Origin: Sediminicola sp037203765
Lineage (GTDB): Bacteria > Bacteroidota > Bacteroidia > Flavobacteriales > Flavobacteriaceae
Direction of reading: 5' to 3'
DNA: 64,000 nt
Assembly: GCF_037203765.1 (NCBI RefSeq)
Contig: NZ_JBBCAS010000004.1
Span: 266,313 to 330,312, forward strand
Each line of letters starts with the position of its first letter. The first letter of the stretch is position 1. Position numbers and translations under genes: made by a program. The notes under the pieces were generated by a model. It worked only from the letters and a program-made list of their open reading frames with translations, made no database searches and had not been told where the DNA came from. Below are positions 17,721-27,734 of the stretch, piece after piece.

Positions 17721-18698
17721 ATGAGAACTGTCAGTATATTGTTATGGCTCCTGTTCCTGCTTTCCTGTGGAACAAAGGAAGAATCGGGAACCGTTAAAGA
17801 AGCGGTTACATCAAACACCCATTACACCGGTCCCATTATCGACATGCATTCCCATGCCTTTGGACCAGAGAGTGGCCTTAATAGGCAATTGGGAAGGGCG
17901 TATACAAACCCCTTGACCGAAAAGACGTATGTTGCCGCGGCCAGTATGGAAGCAGCAAAAAACCAGACTCTGGAAATCTACCGCAAGCACAATGTGGTAA
18001 AGGCTATGGTAGGATCAGGGGAATTATGGACCGAGGAAGCACCGGAGCTTGTGATGATCGGAAATGGGTATGAACATTCCATAAATGAGCTTCGCCATCG
18101 CCATAGTGCTGGCAAACTACAAGTACTGGGGGAAGTGGCTCCCAATTATGAGGGCATTCTTCCTACCGATGAAAAAATGGCACCCTATTTTGACCTTGCA
18201 GAGGAACTACAGATCCCTATTGCCTACCATCTGTATCCCGGAGGACCTCCCGGTGGTGCCTATTTTGCCTACCCAATGACCAGGGCCATACAGGGAAAGC
18301 CACTACAAATGGAGGAGGTCCTTTTTGCACGTCCAGAGATGAAGATTTATATCATGCATGCCGGCTGGCCCTATTTGGAAGATATGAAGGCGTTGATGTT
18401 TGCACATTTACAGGTTTATGTAGATGTGGGTGTCATCAACTGGATGCTACCAAGGGCCGAGTTCCATCATTTTTTAAAAGGACTTGTCGATGCAGGTTTT
18501 GGCAAACGCATTATGTTTGGTGTGGACCAAATGGTCTGGCCACAAAGTATAGAGGAAGCTATTGAAAGTATACAATCGGCCGACTTCCTGACCCTGGAAC
18601 AAAAAGCGGATATCTTTTATAACAATGCGGCACGCTTTATGGATTTCCCTGAAGAAATGATCCAAATTCACAAGAACATTGCCGTAGGCACCAATTAG
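17721..18698 (+). CDS. Amidohydrolase-family lipoprotein
   Basis: 325 residues with a lipoprotein signal (ILLWLLFLLSCGTKE, Cys16). The TIM-barrel amidohydrolase_2-type domain starts with IIDMHSHAFGP (metal-binding HxH). Further candidate ligands lie in PIAYHLYPGG, YIMHAGWPY and MFGVDQMVWP (the conserved Asp). Residues fit a mononuclear metal hydrolase or decarboxylase; the substrate is unknown. It has its own promoter region upstream. A cluster of repeat family A starts just after the stop. Confidence 0.82.
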   Translation: MRTVSILLWLLFLLSCGTKEESGTVKEAVTSNTHYTGPIIDMHSHAFGPESGLNRQLGRAYTNPLTEKTYVAAASMEAAKNQTLEIYRKHNVVKAMVGSGELWTEEAPELVMIGNGYEHSINELRHRHSAGKLQVLGEVAPNYEGILPTDEKMAPYFDLAEELQIPIAYHLYPGGPPGGAYFAYPMTRAIQGKPLQMEEVLFARPEMKIYIMHAGWPYLEDMKALMFAHLQVYVDVGVINWMLPRAEFHHFLKGLVDAGFGKRIMFGVDQMVWPQSIEEAIESIQSADFLTLEQKADIFYNNAARFMDFPEEMIQIHKNIAVGTN

Positions 18699-18707
18699 TA
18701 TATCAAT

Positions 18708-18840
18708 GAGAGCGGAACAAAGTGGAGCGCGGCAATCTCATGAAAGAACCGGAAACATACAGATTGCTTCGGCCAAAAGCCCTCGCAATGAGGGCTACGA
18801 AGAACAGATTGCTTCACTGCGTTCGCAATGACGGTGGGAA
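18708..18840. repeat. Interspersed repeat family A, cluster 3
   Basis: One and a half units: AGCGGAACAAAGTGGAGCGC-GGCAATCTCATG, then CAGATTGCTTCGGCC, then CAGATTGCTTCACTGCG. The same orientation as the other clusters. Confidence 0.85.
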
Positions 18841-18870
18841 AAAGCAAATGATGGCCCGATCTACCGATCT

Positions 18871-18886
18871 CCTGATAGCTATCGGG
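18871..18886. repeat. Palindromic element P (copy 2)
   Basis: CCTGATAGCTATCGGG, followed by two extra GATCGG repeats (to about 18899). Same GATAGCTATC core as the other P copies. Confidence 0.7.
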
Positions 18887-18960
18887 ATCGGGATCGGGGC
18901 CACCGTTAACATTTGGGAGGCTTTTAATCTTAGGTTCTATAAGTGAACTTCATGCTACAG

Positions 18961-20727
18961 CTATCTTGTTCCATTATTATAGTTATAATCAATTACCGTT
19001 TCATCAGCATATAATTTGCCTCCTTCGGCCTTGATTTTTGCCGAGGCAGGAACTAACACCAATAAACAAGACGACTCACCTTTCACCGTAAAAGTAAAGT
19101 CGTACTTGGTTTTTTGGGAAATAAACTTACGCTCAATGGCATCGTAAATTTTCAAATTTTTGTCCCCTAAGGATATCACCACGTCCTTGGTTTCCTTATT
19201 TGGGTTGTAATACAAATAACTTGGATATGCTTTTCCGCGATAGAAATCGGTGGCCAAAAGGTCCAATTGAAGGATATTCTCAACATTAGTTTTTGAAATA
19301 ATGGCTCCGGCAATCCCTACGTGCCCACTTCCGTAAACACTAAACTGGGAAACTTTTGGATTGTCCTTATTCCATTTCATACCATCCCCTATGGCTACAG
19401 GGGCTTTGATATCCAGGTACAATCCTTCCTCCTCATAATGGGAACGTTTTATGAGCGCCTCATAGGCAAGAACACCTTTGGTATGTTCCTTTTCTTCAGG
19501 AATGGTTTGATGGTCGTCCGGAATTTCATAAGGATAGAAAAACTTGGAAGCATTGGCAGCATTCAGCATCCATTTCCCAATGGTATTGGCATAGCGTTGA
19601 TCGTATCGGACCATAGGAACCAAGGGCCACATGGTATCGTAGGTATTCATCAAAAACGCAAAACCGTCATTGTGCGTGGTACTCCCCACTAACCCGGAAA
19701 CATCATACCCGTTCCAATTATCATCCAGTACTCCCCAGCCTTCCCTACATGCTGAAGTGCCATCAAAGGTCCAATCTAGGACTTTGGCAAAATTGTAATT
19801 GGTACCTTGTTCCGCATTCATTCTCGCGGCGATATAAGCTCCAAAAGGCATTAATATTTCATAGAAGTAATTGTCCTTTTGGTCCAAAAGTGCTTCCAAG
19901 GAGGATTTGGCACCATCCAAATACTTTTTATCATTAAATTTTTGATAAGCGGAATACAACACATAGGAATGACCCGCTGCGGCATCTTGCTGGGTGCATA
20001 TCCATGATTTGCTCGGGGTCATGGTCGAATAATCAAAAAAGGAATAATCGTAGTTCCCATCCAACACAGCATCGGCCTCATAAAATTTATCCGCCACAGA
20101 TCTAAGAATTGTATCGTATTCATTTACCTCCGGATAAAGATCCGCAACGGCATAAAACATCACATTGGGGTACACATCATACCACCAATCCCTGGCATAT
20201 CCCCCTCCGAGCTGAGCCACTTCCGGACCAGTGTTGTTCATCATTATATTCCAGTTGTTTTCACTGTTGAAATAGTTTTTTAACATCCGCACATAGTTAT
20301 CACCGTTCTGGTTGGACTTGTCTATGCCCACCAAACTCCCGCCTAGGACGGAGCCAATACTTGCTAATGATTCGTGAAAAATGCCGTCATAATGCTCCAT
20401 CCCTTGTCTCACATCTCCCATGGCCGTGTAAATGCCGTAGGTTTCTTGATCGAAGTTCTTTCTAGAATTATCCTTCCAGATCAGCGGCCAATATTTTCCG
20501 GTCTGATTTTCATCATACACCTTGGTATCATAATCCCGTGCCAAGGTCTTAAAATCCATGATCTTAAATGGCTTTGGCAGGTTTGGCATGGAATCTATCC
20601 TCTGAACTCCCAGTTGGACTATTGGATGGGCTTCCTCAAACATATTCTCTTTTGGTGCATCGCTACAGGAGCCAAGTCCAAGATATAAAATGGACAATAG
20701 GATTAGACGTAGATTAAATGTTTTCAT
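18961..20727 (-). CDS. Lipoprotein of the polysaccharide locus, probable (alpha/alpha) toroid
   Basis: 588 residues. Lipoprotein signal ending LYLGLGSCSDAP. No glycoside hydrolase family is recognised with certainty. The central part is helical and rich in Trp and Tyr: ARDWWYDVYPNVMFYAVADLYPE, MTPSKSWICTQQDAAAGHSYVLYSAYQKF, REGWGVLDDNWNGYDVSG. This is the look of (alpha/alpha)6 toroid enzymes or sugar-binding proteins. A beta-rich C-terminal domain follows (ETKDVVISLGDKNLKIYDA...). Candidate acid residues cannot be picked without alignment. It overlaps the transporter gene by 14 bp, so it is translated in the same operon as GH130 and SusCD. It probably acts on or binds the imported glycan at the cell surface or periplasm; that role is inference. 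Confidence 0.7.
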   Translation of the reverse strand: MKTFNLRLILLSILYLGLGSCSDAPKENMFEEAHPIVQLGVQRIDSMPNLPKPFKIMDFKTLARDYDTKVYDENQTGKYWPLIWKDNSRKNFDQETYGIYTAMGDVRQGMEHYDGIFHESLASIGSVLGGSLVGIDKSNQNGDNYVRMLKNYFNSENNWNIMMNNTGPEVAQLGGGYARDWWYDVYPNVMFYAVADLYPEVNEYDTILRSVADKFYEADAVLDGNYDYSFFDYSTMTPSKSWICTQQDAAAGHSYVLYSAYQKFNDKKYLDGAKSSLEALLDQKDNYFYEILMPFGAYIAARMNAEQGTNYNFAKVLDWTFDGTSACREGWGVLDDNWNGYDVSGLVGSTTHNDGFAFLMNTYDTMWPLVPMVRYDQRYANTIGKWMLNAANASKFFYPYEIPDDHQTIPEEKEHTKGVLAYEALIKRSHYEEEGLYLDIKAPVAIGDGMKWNKDNPKVSQFSVYGSGHVGIAGAIISKTNVENILQLDLLATDFYRGKAYPSYLYYNPNKETKDVVISLGDKNLKIYDAIERKFISQKTKYDFTFTVKGESSCLLVLVPASAKIKAEGGKLYADETVIDYNYNNGTR

Positions 20728-21955
20728 TTTCTAATGTATTTTGTTGTTTTAATAATTGTTTTGCAATCACAATGGCCACAAGTTGTAATGATCCTATGAT
20801 CAGAAGGGCATATCGTAAGGCTATATCGGCATCCCCAAAATAGGCGATTGCCAAAAAAGTCCCCGCTCCAATAACCCTACCAAAAAACAACCCAAATTCA
20901 TGATTGAGGATATAGGAAAATTCGTTTCTATTCTCCAATTCAGAAAGCAGATCAATTACTTTCAGTTGCATTGGAAAGTAGGCTATGTCCAAAATAGGCC
21001 TGGCGATCAATAGCAAAAAGATAAAAATGATCACCCCTACCGAGCTGAACAATACAGCGTTGAACATAGAGGCCAAAAAGAAACAGATTAAACCAAAACT
21101 GAAAATATAGAGTCGGTGTTTTGGCTTAGATATCTTTCCTAAGATAAGCATTATTATGGCCGCGATGATAGCACCAATGGATTGGGCCGTTCCCAAAGCG
21201 CCTTCAGAGGCAAAAAATTTCATCATTAAAATAGCGGGTGCAGTTACGATAAAACCTTGGGCCAGGCCTTTTAGCAAGGCCATTTGCAGCATCTTATTCC
21301 ATAGTTTATGGAACTTAAAATATAGGAATTTCTCGCTCTTGGGCTTTTCATACGTACCAAAATGAAATATTATGGAAGCAATAATAGTTAAGATAAAGAC
21401 CCCAATGGTAACGACCTTATAACCCGAATTTACGCCCTCGTTGGAACTACCATTTCCATTCATTAAATACCATCCAATTACTATGGGAACCAATACTGCA
21501 GTGGTCGTATAAAAGAAGGTGTCAAGGCCGTAATAAAAATTCCTGGTTCTATCCGAGGTGGTGGCAAGGACCAAATAATCCCTATTGGACCAGTACAGTC
21601 CAAATGACATCCCCATGATCAGGCCTGCGAAAACCAACCCTGAATAAGAAATATCCTCCAAGGACATCATAAATAACATGGATACTCCACTGAGCATCAT
21701 CCCCAAGGAAAACAGCCTTTTGATATTAAACCTGTTGAGCAGGTATCCATTGATATAAAAAGTTATGGGTATCCCTGTATAAATGGCCAATTGGTATAAC
21801 ATTACCTTAGAAGGATCATTGGAGTTCCGCATGATATAGGATGCGACAAAAATGTCTATCACAGGCATCACAAATGCGTAGACCAAATTTGTCAATATCA
21901 ATATTTTGGCACTCTTTGAGAAATCTTTCAGCCCTATTTTAGCAACTACTCCCAT
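20714..21955 (-). CDS. MFS sugar transporter of the polysaccharide locus
   Basis: 413 residues with about 12 predicted membrane segments (e.g. AKILILTNLVYAFVMPVIDIFV, LVFAGLIMGMSFGLYW, VGVIIFIFLLLIARPILDIAYF). The cytoplasmic loop after helix 2-3 has NRFNIKRLF. It fits the major facilitator superfamily branch that carries oligosaccharides across the inner membrane in GH130-containing loci. It overlaps both neighbours: 14 bp with the lipoprotein gene downstream and 10 bp with GH130 upstream, which implies translational coupling. Likely cargo is a mannoside released by the locus, inferred from GH130. Confidence 0.82.
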   Translation of the reverse strand: MGVVAKIGLKDFSKSAKILILTNLVYAFVMPVIDIFVASYIMRNSNDPSKVMLYQLAIYTGIPITFYINGYLLNRFNIKRLFSLGMMLSGVSMLFMMSLEDISYSGLVFAGLIMGMSFGLYWSNRDYLVLATTSDRTRNFYYGLDTFFYTTTAVLVPIVIGWYLMNGNGSSNEGVNSGYKVVTIGVFILTIIASIIFHFGTYEKPKSEKFLYFKFHKLWNKMLQMALLKGLAQGFIVTAPAILMMKFFASEGALGTAQSIGAIIAAIIMLILGKISKPKHRLYIFSFGLICFFLASMFNAVLFSSVGVIIFIFLLLIARPILDIAYFPMQLKVIDLLSELENRNEFSYILNHEFGLFFGRVIGAGTFLAIAYFGDADIALRYALLIIGSLQLVAIVIAKQLLKQQNTLENENI

Positions 21956-23004
21956 GACTTGATTAGTGATTTTAAAATTGATTCAACAGATAGTGTTGCC
22001 AAGCAGACATGCTCATCTGAAGCTCCGTAGTATACCTTAATTTCGTTCCCAACAACAGTATGACCATTCGTAAAAACGACATTGCCAAAAAATCCTGTTT
22101 TTTCATATTCGGCCAAGGGCTCCATTATTGGCTCTTCTGACCTAGCCAGTACAATAGAGGGGTCTTTTAGGTCTAACAACAAGGCACCCAAACAATATCT
22201 ATGTTCCTGTGTTGCCCCGTGGTAAATTGCCAACCATCCTTCTTTGGTTTTAATGGGTGCAGCTCCTGCCCCAAGTCTCTTGCTATCAAATTTAGAGGCT
22301 CTGGTTTTGGCTATACACTTATGATTGCCCCAGTGAATCCCATCAGGTGATTCCGCTACCCAAATGTAATTACCCCCCAATTCAGGGCTACTGGGTCTAT
22401 GCAGCGCATAAAATTTATCATTGATTTTTTCTTCAAAAATGGCACAGTCCTTATTATGTGGACTAAATATCATTCCTTTTTTATCGAAGTTTTTCCAATT
22501 CTTGGTAGTTCTTAACCCAACACCAACGCCATTGGGAGAAACCATGGTATAGGTCAAATAATAGGTGTCCTCTACTTTTACAACCCTACAATCTTCAATC
22601 CCGTAACTTTCATAGTCTCCTTCCCCAAAAATTCCCGGATAATCGGCAGATTCAGAAAATTCTACTCCATCATTGCTAAAAAGTATCCTAAGATGTGAAA
22701 TAGTAGTTAGGTAATCTACACCATCATATTTGATCACCCTTGCATCAGAAGCATCCAATTTGGGGTCATCCAGCTTAAAATCCAGTATCTCTACCTTTCC
22801 TACATTGTTGTAATATGGAACGGATATAATGCCCTCTTTTTTTACTGTTCTCTCGGCAACACGTACCAATAAGCCAATCTTTCCGTTAAATTCGAATGTC
22901 CCTGGATTAAGTAAGCACTCAATTACCATATGTTCATTGCTTGGCTTTAAATCCTTGGGCGACAACAACGGATTTTTACTGTGTCTATTTGCAATATCTG
23001 TCAT
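21946..23004 (-). CDS. Glycoside hydrolase family 130 (beta-mannoside phosphorylase or mannosidase)
   Basis: 352 residues with no signal peptide, so cytoplasmic. Family 130 hallmarks: a five-bladed propeller starting HSKNPLLSPKD, ECLLNPGTFEFNGKIGLLVRV, the catalytic-region motif YGIEDCRVVKVEDTYYLTYT (acid Asp in EDCR), HRPSSPE, AIYHGATQEHRYCLGALLLD and FFGNVVFTNGHTV...YYGASDEHVCLA. The family splits beta-mannosides, mostly by phosphorolysis to mannose-1-phosphate; some subfamilies are hydrolases. The phosphate-site residues cannot be judged confidently by eye. It overlaps the transporter by 10 bp: import and phosphorolysis are coupled. Separated from SusD by 120 bp with a hairpin. Confidence 0.87.
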   Translation of the reverse strand: MTDIANRHSKNPLLSPKDLKPSNEHMVIECLLNPGTFEFNGKIGLLVRVAERTVKKEGIISVPYYNNVGKVEILDFKLDDPKLDASDARVIKYDGVDYLTTISHLRILFSNDGVEFSESADYPGIFGEGDYESYGIEDCRVVKVEDTYYLTYTMVSPNGVGVGLRTTKNWKNFDKKGMIFSPHNKDCAIFEEKINDKFYALHRPSSPELGGNYIWVAESPDGIHWGNHKCIAKTRASKFDSKRLGAGAAPIKTKEGWLAIYHGATQEHRYCLGALLLDLKDPSIVLARSEEPIMEPLAEYEKTGFFGNVVFTNGHTVVGNEIKVYYGASDEHVCLATLSVESILKSLIKSWE

Positions 23005-23041
23005 TATTGTTCAATTTTAGGCTAGTCCCAGTTTTCAAATT

Positions 23042-23076
23042 GGAGAAGTAGCATTAAAATTTTATACTACTTCTCC
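23042..23076 (-). promoter_or_regulatory. Hairpin between SusD and GH130 genes
   Basis: GGAGAAGTAG (23042-23051) pairs perfectly with CTACTTCTCC (23067-23076) around a 15-base AT-rich loop. There is no T-run after it in the direction of transcription, so it is more likely an mRNA-stabilising or partially terminating structure that raises SusC/SusD over downstream enzymes. Confidence 0.55.
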
Positions 23077-23124
23077 TTTGAAAAACTAAACTACCAACTC
23101 AAATTATTAATACTATCGGTTTAT

Positions 23125-24609
23125 TTAATATCCTGGGTTCTGTGTAATTGTTCCTCCAGACTTATCAATATCTCTTTGAGGAATTGGATATAAATAATTA
23201 TAGTCTTGGAAATTTCTTCCCAAATCTGTTAAAACTTCTTTTGCGGTTCCCCATCTTTTTAGGTCATTGAATCTATGGGATTCAAAACCTAATTCTACTC
23301 TTCTTTCGGACATTATCCATGCTTGGATTTCCGCGGCACTGCTCGATGCAGGCCTATCCACCAAGGTTCCCGGAGGCACTATGGAACCATCTGCCGTTGC
23401 ACTTGTTCTGGCCCTTGCCCTTATTTGGTTAATAATTGCCACAGCCTCAGCATAATTTCCTGTTTCGTTAAGCGCTTCCGCTTTCCAAAGCAATACATCT
23501 GCGTAACGCATATATACCTTATTGCCATAATCTATCATGTCCGTAGTTGAACCTATGATCTTATAGGAACGCTTATCATCAGGATTGGCTGTAGTAGTAT
23601 ATAACAATCTCGGGTCATTAGGTTCGAAGGCAGCAACAAAATCATCGGTCGGAGCAAAAAATCCCCACCCAATAACAAATCGAAGTCCATTGGTATTGTT
23701 AGGAGTTTCGTTAGAACGGTGATCGTAAGCGAATATCACTTCATTATCGGTAAATTCTTTGGCTGCATCAAAACTGTCAAAATAATTGGCATTAAGGCTG
23801 TAATTACCAAGTGCATCCAACTCGTTGATGGAATTTAGTACTGAGGACCAATTCTCATTGAACAAAGCCACTTTGGCCTCCAAAGCAATAATAGCGCCTT
23901 TGGAAACTCTCCAAGGTTCCATTGGATCTGGATACTTGGCATCGGATGCCAACGATTTTGCAAGGGCAATGTCTGAATTTACTTGGTCCATTACTTCTTG
24001 CTCAGGTGCCCTAAGTGCTACTGCCAACGCTTCCTCAAAAGAATCTGGAGTTGCACTGATCAAAGGAACGTCTCCAAAATTATTTACAAGATCAAAATAG
24101 TAATAAGCTCTTAAGAAATGCGCTTCGGATAAAAGTTGATTTTTTCTGGCATCAGTCATCCCGGCAGCTTGTACCGTTTCAGCATCGGATAAAAATCCTA
24201 TGGCCAGGTTGGCCCTATTGATCCCGATATAGTCATAGACCCAAATTCCATTAAAGGCTTGGTTCTCTGGTGTAAAAGTGAAATCACCAATTTCATCCAT
24301 CCATGGTTGATCCCCATCCGGATTCCATTTTTTATTCATGTCATTGGATGCGATGTCCTGCAACACAATATCATTTCTAAATACGGTTCCTAAATCCCAT
24401 CTCCAACCTGGTACAACACCATTCAAAGTATTTTTTAACGGTTGGTATATAGAGCTTACCGATGCTTCCAAAGTAGAAAGAGCCAAGTCGTTGTCTATAA
24501 TGTCTTCTGTTAAAAGCCCTATGGGCTCTTTTTCCAATTCGTCCATACAACCCACGGCAAGTGACGAGATGAAAATGACAATTAGTATTTTGTTAATTAT
24601 ATTTTTCAT
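23125..24609 (-). CDS. SusD/RagB family glycan-binding lipoprotein
   Basis: 494 residues. Lipoprotein signal KILIVIFISSLAVGCMDELEKEP (Cys21), then the SusD N-terminal pattern EPIGLLTEDIIDND and the TPR-type helices (QLLSEAHFLRAYYYFDLVNNFGDVPLI is the conserved family motif). C-terminal blocks MRYADVLLWKAEALNETGNYAEAVAIINQIRAR, MSERRVELGFESHRFNDLKRWG and YLYPIPQRDID are classic. It sits on SusC at the outer surface and hands oligosaccharide to it. The gene is 17 bp downstream of susC and ends before the hairpin at 23.05 kb. Confidence 0.95.
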   Translation of the reverse strand: MKNIINKILIVIFISSLAVGCMDELEKEPIGLLTEDIIDNDLALSTLEASVSSIYQPLKNTLNGVVPGWRWDLGTVFRNDIVLQDIASNDMNKKWNPDGDQPWMDEIGDFTFTPENQAFNGIWVYDYIGINRANLAIGFLSDAETVQAAGMTDARKNQLLSEAHFLRAYYYFDLVNNFGDVPLISATPDSFEEALAVALRAPEQEVMDQVNSDIALAKSLASDAKYPDPMEPWRVSKGAIIALEAKVALFNENWSSVLNSINELDALGNYSLNANYFDSFDAAKEFTDNEVIFAYDHRSNETPNNTNGLRFVIGWGFFAPTDDFVAAFEPNDPRLLYTTTANPDDKRSYKIIGSTTDMIDYGNKVYMRYADVLLWKAEALNETGNYAEAVAIINQIRARARTSATADGSIVPPGTLVDRPASSSAAEIQAWIMSERRVELGFESHRFNDLKRWGTAKEVLTDLGRNFQDYNYLYPIPQRDIDKSGGTITQNPGY

Positions 24610-24626
24610 GATTACTTTTTTTAAAA

Positions 24627-27600
24627 TTAAAACTTGACATTAAGTCCAAAAATGAAGGATGTAGAAGATGGGTATGTTCCCTTATCCACTAAATCTGATG
24701 CTTCCGGATCCAATCCTGTATACTTGGTAGACGTAAATAGATTTCTCCCGGATACATAAAGACGTGTGCTTTGAAATCCTTTGATACCATCAATGGTATA
24801 ACCAATTTCAATATTTTTCAATCGTAGGTATGAGGCGTCTTCAACAAAGATGCTCGACACTTTACTACTGCCATTATCCTCGAATGCAACTCTAGGAATA
24901 CTGTTGGTACTTCCCTCTCCATCCCAAGCTCCTAAAATGGCCGTAGTATAATTAAATGGTCTTGTATCAAAATCTATAATTTTCTTGCCATCGTTATACC
25001 TATCAATCCCTTCAACACCCTGAAATAGCACGGACATATCAAATCCTTTGTACTCCCCGTTCATAAAGATACCATAGGTAAGGTCCGGAATGGAGGAACC
25101 GATAAATTCACGATCAAAATCGGGGCTTATTTTTCCATCCCCATTGATATCCTTGAACTTAATATCCCCTGGTTTGGCATTCCCTTCCAAAAAGAGATGA
25201 CTATCTATTTCTGCTTGGTTCTGATAAATTCCTTCCATCCTATATCCGTAATAAGCATCCAAAGGTTGACCAACAACGGTTCTGGATTCATTGTTAACGA
25301 TATTCGGAACATTTGGATGTAATTTCTCAACATTGTTGATTACTGTAGAAAGATTGGCGTTGATGTTATATTTAAATTCTCTTTCTGAATTTCTAAAATT
25401 GACAGAAAATTCAAAACCTTTATTGCTAACCTCACCGGCATTGACTATGGTTGGCTGCAAATCTCCAAGGAAACCTGGCAAACCTATTGGCAACAATATG
25501 TCGGTTGTGCTTTTATCAAAATATTCGGCCGTAAAACCAATCCTGTTTTTGAAAAGACCTAGGTCGATCCCCAAGTTGGTCTGTGTAGTAGTTTCCCATT
25601 TAAGATCAGGATTACCATACCTTACTCTTCTTACAATCCCTTCGTTTTGCTCAATTAATTCTGCATAGGTATAGTTGTCTATATTCTGATTACCCAATTG
25701 ACCCCAACTAGCTCTTAATTTTAAATCGGACAACCAATCCGTATCTCTAAGAAAATCTTCCTGTGATATGGTCCAACCTCCAGAAATTGACGGGAAATAT
25801 CCCCATCTATTATTCTCGGCAAATTTTGAAGAGGCATCCGCCCTTAAATTGGCTGTCAGAATGTATTTATTATCGTAGGAATATGTGGTAGACCCAAAAT
25901 AGGAGAACAAGGCAGATTCCGTACGTGTACCTCCATTATTTTCGTCTAAAGTTTCCCCTCCGAAAGACAAATACCTAAATTCCTCTGTTGAATATGGAAA
26001 ACGTGCCCTACTGGCAAAAATATCCGATTGTGTCTGGGAAACGTATTCGGTACCGATTAGGGCATTAAAATCATGCTTTTCCCCAAACGTTTTATTGTAA
26101 TTCAAAGTATTACTAAAGGTTAGGGCCAATGATTCACCCCTTCTTTCACTTAGATTATTAGGTCTATTTCTTCTTCCCAATCCTTGGTCGATAGCACTTC
26201 CACCGCCATCATCATCCCCGTAATTCTCATTAAAGGTCTTGTCATGAAAGAAGGTAAGGTCTACACCTACATTGGATCTAAATGTTAAAGCATTGTCCTC
26301 TAAAAATGAATACTGTCCATAAACATTACCAAACGTTTTAAATATCCTTGTCTGGTCATCTGAAAAATATGCTTGCGCAATGGGGTTGCCCACCATTTCG
26401 TACAGGGTCCTGTTCAACCCTTGATCATAACCTGTTGGGGTAAAGAATGGCATATCGGTAAAAGGATCTCTTTCAGAATAGGTTGGGTCATTTACATCTT
26501 TATAGACAGGAATAACAGGAGCCCTTAACAAAGCGAATCTTATTAAACTTTCACCCGTAGAAGGAACCTTGTCCTGTTTTGAGGAAGACAATTGAATATT
26601 GGTCCCTATTTTAAATCGATCTGTTAGATCGGCATTTACATTTGTCCTGAAATTTAGTCGTTGGAATTTGTCATTATCATAAACCACAATACCGTCCTCA
26701 CCATAATATCCTACTGACATTAAATATTGAACTTGCTCACTACCGCCACTTGCAGACAATTGTAAGTTTTGTGACTGTCCAGCTTCAAATAATTCATCCA
26801 ACCAGTCCGTATCACCAAAATCTGCCCGGCCCCTATCCGCAGTATATGGATTGTCTCCTGTAAATGTGTTGTTCCAAGCCTTCTCCGTAGTATTGATATA
26901 CTGTTCTGCATTTAGCATATCGGGAAGGTTTGAAGCGGATTGAATTCCATACCAATATTCGGCATTGATACTCATTTTTCCCTTTATGCCACTTTTTGTA
27001 GTGATCAATACCACTCCAGCGGATGCCCTGGATCCATAAATGGATGCTGCAGCGGCGTCCTTTAGAACCGATATAGATTTAATATCGGACTGGTTTAGAA
27101 AGGTAATATCTCGAGAAGGAACACCATCCACGATATACAATGGATCGTTATTCCCAATAGTTCCAACACCACGGATACGAACTTGGATTCCGCCTCCTGG
27201 AGCACCGCTACTAGAGGCCACCTGTACCCCTGCAACTTGGCCCTGCAGGGCTTGAGCCACATTAGAAGTTTTGGCGATGTTCAAATCATCGACATCAACA
27301 ACGGAGATCGCCCCTGTTAATGTTGATTTCTTTAAGGAAGAGTACCCTACAAGAACAACCTCGTCAAGAGCACTTGAATCTTGTGATAAAATAACATTGA
27401 TCTGGCTTTTGCCATTAACCGGAATTGCTGTAGTCTTATACCCAATATAGCTAAACACCAAGGTTGCATTGGAGTTTACATTGGATATTACATAGTTACC
27501 ATCAAAATCGGTCGAAGTTCCTATTGAAGTGCCTTCAATAACTACATTTACGCCGGCAAGTGGACCGTCTTGATCCGAAACAGTACCCGTAATGGTCTGA

Positions 27601-27665
27601 GCCATCAGGGAGCTTCCGAAAACAATAGCCACCAAAAAAGTTAGCTTACTGATACAATTTTTCAT
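24627..27665 (-). CDS. SusC/RagA family TonB-linked outer-membrane transporter
   Basis: 1012 residues. Signal peptide MKNCISKLTFLVAIVFGSSLMAQ, then CarboxypepD-like domain (ITGTVSDQDGPLAGVNVVIEGTSIGT), TonB region, and plug with SusC signatures: VRIRGVGTIGNNDPLYIVDGVP and ISVLKDAAAASIYGSRASAGVVLITTK. The large barrel ends NLFTSTKYTGLDPEA...SFIFGLNVKF. It imports oligosaccharides bound by SusD using TonB energy. First gene of the leftward polysaccharide operon; two direct-repeat pairs upstream (27735-27762, 27799-27829) are operator candidates for the adjacent regulator. Full-length. Confidence 0.95.
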   Translation of the reverse strand: MKNCISKLTFLVAIVFGSSLMAQTITGTVSDQDGPLAGVNVVIEGTSIGTSTDFDGNYVISNVNSNATLVFSYIGYKTTAIPVNGKSQINVILSQDSSALDEVVLVGYSSLKKSTLTGAISVVDVDDLNIAKTSNVAQALQGQVAGVQVASSSGAPGGGIQVRIRGVGTIGNNDPLYIVDGVPSRDITFLNQSDIKSISVLKDAAAASIYGSRASAGVVLITTKSGIKGKMSINAEYWYGIQSASNLPDMLNAEQYINTTEKAWNNTFTGDNPYTADRGRADFGDTDWLDELFEAGQSQNLQLSASGGSEQVQYLMSVGYYGEDGIVVYDNDKFQRLNFRTNVNADLTDRFKIGTNIQLSSSKQDKVPSTGESLIRFALLRAPVIPVYKDVNDPTYSERDPFTDMPFFTPTGYDQGLNRTLYEMVGNPIAQAYFSDDQTRIFKTFGNVYGQYSFLEDNALTFRSNVGVDLTFFHDKTFNENYGDDDGGGSAIDQGLGRRNRPNNLSERRGESLALTFSNTLNYNKTFGEKHDFNALIGTEYVSQTQSDIFASRARFPYSTEEFRYLSFGGETLDENNGGTRTESALFSYFGSTTYSYDNKYILTANLRADASSKFAENNRWGYFPSISGGWTISQEDFLRDTDWLSDLKLRASWGQLGNQNIDNYTYAELIEQNEGIVRRVRYGNPDLKWETTTQTNLGIDLGLFKNRIGFTAEYFDKSTTDILLPIGLPGFLGDLQPTIVNAGEVSNKGFEFSVNFRNSEREFKYNINANLSTVINNVEKLHPNVPNIVNNESRTVVGQPLDAYYGYRMEGIYQNQAEIDSHLFLEGNAKPGDIKFKDINGDGKISPDFDREFIGSSIPDLTYGIFMNGEYKGFDMSVLFQGVEGIDRYNDGKKIIDFDTRPFNYTTAILGAWDGEGSTNSIPRVAFEDNGSSKVSSIFVEDASYLRLKNIEIGYTIDGIKGFQSTRLYVSGRNLFTSTKYTGLDPEASDLVDKGTYPSSTSFIFGLNVKF

Positions 27666-27734
27666 GTTTGATTTAAATTTGGTTAATATAGATGTTGTTT
27701 TTTCATGCCTTTAAATAAGGCTGATTTAGGTTCT

